Below are positions 6,256 through 10,515 of a DNA stretch of 10,515 nt, in pieces (position 1 is the first letter of the stretch; each line of letters starts with the position of its first letter). A program made the position numbers and the translations under genes. The notes under the pieces were generated by a model that made no database searches, had not been told where the DNA came from, and saw only the letters and a list, made by a program, of their open reading frames with translations. The DNA comes from JANXVV01 sp038230975 (GTDB lineage Bacteria > Planctomycetota > Phycisphaerae > Tepidisphaerales > Tepidisphaeraceae): positions 1 to 10,515 of the forward strand of contig JBBRMF010000185.1 in the NCBI GenBank assembly GCA_038230975.1, read 5' to 3'.

Positions 6256-7400
6256 ACGATACGCATCACAACGCGTTGGCCCCTGTAAAAACATGGCTGG
6301 CGATGTCGATGGAAGATTCTGCGCGTGCAGCCATTGAGCGCATTCGGCGAGCCGAAGACGTCGTGCATATCGCCATCATGCCGGATGTACATTTGGCTGG
6401 CGACGTCTGCGTTGGAACGGCGATGGCCACCCGCCGACTGCTGTACCCATCAGCAGTCGGCGGGGATATTGGCTGTGGAATGCTGGCAGTGGCGTTCGAT
6501 GCCTCTGCCGATGTTTTGCAGAACGCCACGTGCGCCGGCACCTTGTTGCGAGCACTCCGTGAATCGATCCCCGCACAGCGACGGCATCGATCGCACACGA
6601 TTCCCTTTCCACGCATGCTCGATGTCCGTGACCTGACCCACCCTTCTCTCCAGGCCATGGCCAACGACACCGCCAGCCTTCAACTTGGCACGCTCGGCGG
6701 TGGGAATCATTTCATCGAAATGCAGTCCGATGAAACGGATCGGCTGTGGGTTATGATTCACAGTGGTTCGCGAGCCATCGGGCAGGAAATTAAGTCGCAT
6801 CACCTGGCCGGCGCGACGATTCGATCGGCATCGCTCATGGCTGTCGACGGCGACACACCGGCGGGCCAGGCGTATCTGCACGATCAGGAATGGGCCCGCC
6901 GATTTGCCGACGCGAATCGTCAGGCCATGGGTGAACAAGTCGTCGAAGTTCTTCGCAAACATCTTGGAATCCATCCGATCGAATCACTGACAATCGGCTG
7001 CGATCACAATCATGTCAGACAGGAAACCCATTTTGGCCAATCCGTATTTGTTCATCGCAAAGGTGCAATGCCGGCCGATGCCGGTTTAGCCGGCGTCATC
7101 CCCGGGTCGATGGGCACACAAAGCTATCATGTGGAAGGCCGAGGCTGCCCGGATGCCCTGCGATCCAGTGCCCACGGTGCCGGTCGGCTGCTCTCCCGCC
7201 ATGCCGCGCGCGAGCGGTTTCATCGCACGGACCTCCGTCAACAAATGCAAGGCGTCTGGTTTGATCCCCGGCTGCACGATGCTTTACGAGAAGAATCACC
7301 GCAGGCGTATAAAGATATTCGTTCCGTCATGCGGGCGCAGGTCGAACTGGTGAAGGTGACGCGTACACTTCGGCCTCTATTGGTTTATAAAGGACGGTGA
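6252..7400 (+). CDS. rtcB: RtcB-family RNA ligase (3'-phosphate to 5'-hydroxyl)
   Basis: RtcB joins RNA 2',3'-cyclic phosphate or 3'-phosphate ends to 5'-OH ends using GTP and Mn2+, in tRNA splicing in archaea and RNA repair in bacteria. The 382 residues are short for the family (about 400-480) but carry its metal and nucleotide sites. These are MPDVHLA (43-49), GGDIGCGM (70-77; Asp72 and Cys75 as metal ligands), LGGGNHFIE (148-156), MIHSGSR (168-174, His170), a DHNH region (251-254), RKGAMPA (269-275) and SAHGAGR (306-312), whose His308 is the residue that takes GMP. The C-terminus ends in YKGR with the Lys (380) seen at the end of RtcB proteins. The start ATG 6252 lies inside the stop of the RbfA-like gene. 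All key residues I know of are present, so activity is likely; the in vivo RNA target is unknown. Confidence 0.93.
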   Translation: MNDTHHNALAPVKTWLAMSMEDSARAAIERIRRAEDVVHIAIMPDVHLAGDVCVGTAMATRRLLYPSAVGGDIGCGMLAVAFDASADVLQNATCAGTLLRALRESIPAQRRHRSHTIPFPRMLDVRDLTHPSLQAMANDTASLQLGTLGGGNHFIEMQSDETDRLWVMIHSGSRAIGQEIKSHHLAGATIRSASLMAVDGDTPAGQAYLHDQEWARRFADANRQAMGEQVVEVLRKHLGIHPIESLTIGCDHNHVRQETHFGQSVFVHRKGAMPADAGLAGVIPGSMGTQSYHVEGRGCPDALRSSAHGAGRLLSRHAARERFHRTDLRQQMQGVWFDPRLHDALREESPQAYKDIRSVMRAQVELVKVTRTLRPLLVYKGR

Positions 7401-7469
7401 ATGAACACGAAACAAATCATTTCCTGAAATGCTTTACGGATGAGTTGCCCGGCAGGTTACAATTGAGTA

Positions 7470-7742
7470 ATGAGGCGTTGGCTCGTTCCAATCATTCTGG
7501 TATTGGTCGCCGTGTTATTACTGGGCGCCGGTCTCGCGTGGGGCATCGCCACCGGCGTGGGGATCCCGTATCCGGATCCGACTCCAGCGCAGCGAGAATA
7601 CGAACGCTTTCACATGCGGATCTGCGATGGCCTGCTCGCTGGCGCATTCTATCTTCTCGCTGCCGCTGTTTTGTCGGCGATCATTCTGTGGTGGAAGGCG
7701 AGTTTGAAGCGATTCTCAAAAAGAACCTCGACCGGCACTTAA
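7470..7742 (+). CDS. Small two-TM membrane protein
   Basis: Unrecognised family, 90 residues. Residues about 5-28 and 54-75 are strongly hydrophobic, joined by a polar, Pro- and Tyr-containing loop (IPYPDPTPAQREYERFHMR) and ending in a basic tail (KASLKRFSKRTS). The basic residues at the very start (MRRW) and at the end place both termini in the cytoplasm and the loop outside, by the positive-inside rule. There is no Shine-Dalgarno within 12 bases of the ATG. Instead TACAAT (7458-7463) lies seven bases before it, where a -10 would give a leaderless mRNA. It starts 70 bases after the RtcB stop and may also be read from that transcript. A longer overlapping frame from 7397 in a different phase is rejected. 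Confidence 0.7.
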   Translation: MRRWLVPIILVLVAVLLLGAGLAWGIATGVGIPYPDPTPAQREYERFHMRICDGLLAGAFYLLAAAVLSAIILWWKASLKRFSKRTSTGT

Positions 7743-7748
7743 ATCTCC

Positions 7749-7777
7749 TTGGCGATCGAGATTCCATTTGTTATATT
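7749..7777 (+). promoter_or_regulatory. Candidate promoter for the ABC transporter locus
   Basis: TTGGCG (7749-7754, four of six) and TATATT (7772-7777, five of six) are spaced by exactly 17 bp, in the gap between the small membrane gene and the ATPase. A start near 7784 gives a leader of about 115 bases. This is among the best sigma-70-like matches in the window. Confidence 0.5.
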
Positions 7778-7898
7778 GTCTATTTCCGGGAAAGCACGTC
7801 GAGAATCGTCGGCAGAGGCTAAGCTGTTTATCGAATTCGCGTGCAGGCTTTGCTTCTATTTTGCGTTTTTCCGTTCAAGTCCTTAACCTTCCGGCTCC

Positions 7899-8615
7899 AT
7901 GATTGAAACCAAAAGCGAGGCGTCCCGGACATTCAGCGGTCCACTCAGCAATCCCGCCAGAGATGCGGCGATTCATACTGAAGGGCTTACCAAGGTCTAC
8001 AAAGACTTCTGGGGCAGGCCCAAGGTTGAGGCCCTGCTGGATCTGGATTTGACCATCCATCGAGGTGAGGTGTTTGGATTGCTCGGTCCGAACGGATCGG
8101 GCAAAAGCACCACGATCAAGCTGCTGCTCGGTTTGATTTTCCCTTCCAAAGGTCGCGGATTTGTGCTGGGGCAACCGGCGGGCAGCACGACAATCAACGA
8201 AAAAATCGGGTTCCTGCCGGAAGAATCGTACTTATATCGCTTTCTGAACGGGGAAGAGATTCTCAAGTTTTATGGACGGCTCTTCAAGATCCCCCGTCGT
8301 GAATTGAACCGTCGCGTGCCGGAGCTATTGGATATTGTCGGGCTCGATGCCAAGAGCCGTAAGCGCAAGCTCCGGGAGTATTCAAAGGGCATGGCCCGCC
8401 GTATCGGTTTGGCCCAGGCGATGATCAATAATCCGGATTTGATTCTGCTCGATGAACCGACGACCGGCCTCGATCCGATCGGCACGCGTGAGATGAAAGA
8501 CCTGATTGTCTCACTCAAAGATCAGGGCAAAACCGTTTTGCTTTGCAGCCATTTGTTGGCCGATGTGCAGGATGTTTGCGATCGAATCACCATTCTTTTC
8601 CGCGGTCGAATGTAA
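7899..8615 (+). CDS. ABC transporter ATP-binding protein, cut short by an in-frame TAA
   Basis: A nucleotide-binding domain of the ABC-2 (drug, polysaccharide or NatA-like) export type. It hydrolyses ATP to drive a partner permease, here the next gene. Motifs in order: Walker A GPNGSGKS (63-70), FLPEES at the Q-loop (103-110, Glu in place of Gln, which is seen in other ABC-2 ATPases), signature YSKGM (161-165), Walker B LILLDEP (181-187, catalytic Glu186), D-loop LDP and switch His218 in CSHLL. The core is complete at 238 residues, but the frame then meets TAA at 8613-8615. The same frame stays open for 74 further codons, giving the C-terminal extension normal for this family (about 313 residues in all). 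The start ATG 7899 lacks a clear Shine-Dalgarno. See the separate fragment entry. Confidence 0.85.
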   Translation: MIETKSEASRTFSGPLSNPARDAAIHTEGLTKVYKDFWGRPKVEALLDLDLTIHRGEVFGLLGPNGSGKSTTIKLLLGLIFPSKGRGFVLGQPAGSTTINEKIGFLPEESYLYRFLNGEEILKFYGRLFKIPRRELNRRVPELLDIVGLDAKSRKRKLREYSKGMARRIGLAQAMINNPDLILLDEPTTGLDPIGTREMKDLIVSLKDQGKTVLLCSHLLADVQDVCDRITILFRGRM

Positions 8616-8840
8616 ACGCTCGGTCAGGTGAAAGATCTGTTGCAGGTGAAAGATGTCACGCAAATTGAAGCGCGCGGTTTGACGCCGCGACAGATCGAAG
8701 AAACCCGCCTCTTTATGAGTCGCATGGGTGCCGGCGATGCCCAAATCACGCACCCCACCACGACACTTGAAGAGCTTTTTGTTCGGGTCGTCCAGAATAA
8801 TGGAGACCCTGCCAAACGCGATCTGCCCACAGCCAAATAA
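8616..8840 (+). pseudogene. Detached C-terminal domain of the ABC ATPase, in the same frame after TAA
   Basis: The frame continues after the TAA with TLGQVKDLLQVKDVTQIEARG and ends with THPTTTLEELFVRVVQ and a TAA at 8838-8840. 'GRMxTLGxVxDLL...' is the usual join from the NBD to the C-terminal extension, and TTLEELFV is the usual end motif of ABC-2 ATPases, so this is one broken gene. The joining codon is often Gln, so one CAA to TAA change would explain the break. GTG 8628 or GTG 8646 could restart translation, but no Shine-Dalgarno is obvious. A 12-base string CAGGTGAAAGAT is repeated at 8625 and 8643 within this segment. Confidence 0.75.
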
Positions 8841-8852
8841 AATGGAGATCCC

Positions 8853-10515
8853 ATGCTTCTTGCTGACCTCCATCTTCCGGCGTTTATCGATGCTCACCTT
8901 GAGTGGTATGTCGCGGCGGCTTTGATTGTTGTCGGATTCCTGGTTTCCGGACTCGGTGACATTTCCCGATTGAGCCTGACGCGCATCTGGGCGATTTCCG
9001 GGGTCTGTTTTCAGGAATCGATTCGTCGCCGCGTGTTGTGGATCACACCGCTGGCGATTGTCGGGGTCATTGTCGCAGTGCAGTTGCTCAATCCGGTTGA
9101 TGAGCAGGATGCCATTCGCCAGACGATTAAGTACGCACTCTTTGCCACGGGAACATTGGTCGTCCTCGTGACGATCATTCTTGCCTGCACGAATCTGCCC
9201 AAAGAAATCGACAACCGGGTGATCTTCACGATCGTAACCAAACCCACGACGCGTTTGGAAATCATACTCGGCAAGATCGTTGGTTTTGCGCGCGTTTCAG
9301 CAACGCTATTGCTGATCATGGGAATCTTCACCTACGGCTACGCTCAGATTCGCGCGAGTCAACTGCAAGCAGATGCGCGCTTGCGGTTGGAAACGCTTTC
9401 GGCAACGGACCCCGGGCGGATCGCAATCGAACATTATGCGCAACAAGGATTGCTGCAATCAAAATCATACGTTCGCACGGTCGATTTTCAGCAGTATGTC
9501 GTCGTGCCAAAACCAGAAGACAAAATCCGTTGGGCCATGGGGGATGATGAGCAGAGTTTCACGGTCGGCTTCGATCTGCCGGCGGCGATGTTTCCGGACC
9601 CCGCTGCGGGACAGGATAACGGTGGGCTAATTGTCGTGGGCAGTATTGCGTCGGCGTCTGACAATCCCGAGCAAGCCTGGCATCCCACGCCATTTCCGGG
9701 CGATATCCCAAATCCCACCGAGTTTAAAGGCTTCTCTTTGAAGAAAAGAACTCGACCTACTGTCAATGTTGAAATTGAAGGCCCGGACAAATACAACCTG
9801 ATTCCTCCCACAGAACTCCTCAACGGCGGTTCTGTTGAGCTGGTTGATTCTCTGAAAGCCGTCGGTCAACCGCTTGCGAAAATCACACCGACTTCGCTTG
9901 ATCGCCTATATCAACTGCCGCAGGAACGTCGGCGGATTTTCGTGAGGATCCAGGGATCCGGTCCGATTCGGTATGGGGCTGGAAGAAATAGCGTGCATCT
10001 GTTCAGCCCTCGGTTGAAATCCCTGGGTCAAAACGAAGTGATCGACCCGATCAAAGATGCGGACGGTCAATTTGCCTGGCCGATGTTTCGCGGTCGCGAG
10101 GTCACGGGCAGCCAGCAGTTGAAAGGCGTCGACGATCTTTCCAAGGCGGCGATCGGCGTTTTTTCCTTTCGGAATGTCTCGCTACCTCCGGGGGGTGGAT
10201 CGATGCCGGCTGAGCTTCGAGTGGGAATGGAAGGGTCCGGCGACGAAGCCTCTGCCAGCGAATCGATCACGCATGCGGTCATCGAAGTTTTCAATTTAAA
10301 AACCGGAAAAACAACGCCGGCCATGGATTTCCCAGTGGAATCGAATCGAACTGTTTTCTTCAATATTCCCGCGGAATCGCTTGCCGGCGGAGACTTTGAT
10401 GTTCACCTGAGATGCCTCGCACCCGGACGATACCTGGTGCTTCGCAATGGTGTGGCCAATTCGGCGTTACGAATGGTCGTCGGGCAGGAACCCTTTGCCA
10501 TCAACCTGTTCAAGA
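8853..10515 (+). CDS. ABC-2 type permease with a large soluble domain (C-terminus off the right edge)
   Basis: 554 codons are visible, open to the window end. GGAG (8844-8847) lies five bases before ATG 8853, and the gene begins 12 bases after the ATPase frame ends, so the two form one transporter. Membrane segments lie near residues 18-33, 61-78, 93-112 and 145-163. Between the third and fourth is NLPKEIDNRVIFTIVTKPTTRLEIILGK (114-141), the signature of ABC-2 permeases that touch the ATPase. From residue 165 to the window end is a long polar domain of at least 390 residues with beta-type composition and no membrane segment, probably outside the membrane. More membrane helices are expected after it. 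The substrate cannot be told; related planctomycete transporters are only annotated as membrane-spanning ABC-2 proteins. The three-domain shape (TM, big domain, TM) is inferred. Confidence 0.88.
   Translation, partial: MLLADLHLPAFIDAHLEWYVAAALIVVGFLVSGLGDISRLSLTRIWAISGVCFQESIRRRVLWITPLAIVGVIVAVQLLNPVDEQDAIRQTIKYALFATGTLVVLVTIILACTNLPKEIDNRVIFTIVTKPTTRLEIILGKIVGFARVSATLLLIMGIFTYGYAQIRASQLQADARLRLETLSATDPGRIAIEHYAQQGLLQSKSYVRTVDFQQYVVVPKPEDKIRWAMGDDEQSFTVGFDLPAAMFPDPAAGQDNGGLIVVGSIASASDNPEQAWHPTPFPGDIPNPTEFKGFSLKKRTRPTVNVEIEGPDKYNLIPPTELLNGGSVELVDSLKAVGQPLAKITPTSLDRLYQLPQERRRIFVRIQGSGPIRYGAGRNSVHLFSPRLKSLGQNEVIDPIKDADGQFAWPMFRGREVTGSQQLKGVDDLSKAAIGVFSFRNVSLPPGGGSMPAELRVGMEGSGDEASASESITHAVIEVFNLKTGKTTPAMDFPVESNRTVFFNIPAESLAGGDFDVHLRCLAPGRYLVLRNGVANSALRMVVGQEPFAINLFK

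Noticed and set aside
7397..7822. 141-codon frame after rtcB
   Set aside because: Overlaps the two-TM gene in another phase and starts inside the rtcB stop; composition is polar with no domain.

Overview
The window most likely comes from a planctomycete, probably class Phycisphaerae. This is inferred from gene style alone: a very large Gly/Ser/Thr/Asn-rich exported protein with dockerin-like EF-hand repeats, a pseudopilin of the planctomycete 'FTLVELLVVIGIIALLISILLPALSKAR' type with a C-terminal H...DG motif, an S21 with a low-complexity tail, and an ABC-2 permease with the 'PKEI...IFTIVTKP..R.EIILGK' signature. No 16S or other marker is present, so the assignment is provisional.

Layout. Positions 1-2993 (minus strand) hold the N-terminal 997 residues of a giant secreted or surface protein that runs off the left edge; the open frame is unbroken. 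An AT-rich gap of about 400 bp separates it from plus-strand genes that continue to the right edge. These are a one-TM protein with four cysteines (3392-3880) followed 11 bp later by a pseudopilin (3892-4947), then a textbook terminator. Next comes rpsU (S21, true start 5237), preceded by a tiny well-primed ORF and by two competing hairpins over the ribosome binding site, and followed by two terminators in tandem. Then come an RbfA-like gene and an RtcB-like RNA ligase gene overlapping by ATGA, a two-TM small membrane protein, and an ABC exporter locus (7899 to the right edge).

How the genes fit together. S21, RbfA and RtcB form a cluster for ribosome assembly and RNA repair. The ABC locus pairs an ATPase with a permease that carries a long non-membrane domain. 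The ATPase gene has an in-frame TAA exactly where its nucleotide-binding domain ends. The remaining 74 codons stay open in the same frame and encode the usual C-terminal extension, so this is either a nonsense mutation, a sequencing error or a recoding site. It is the most checkable anomaly in the window. No CRISPR array, tRNA, rRNA, transposase or phage gene was seen.
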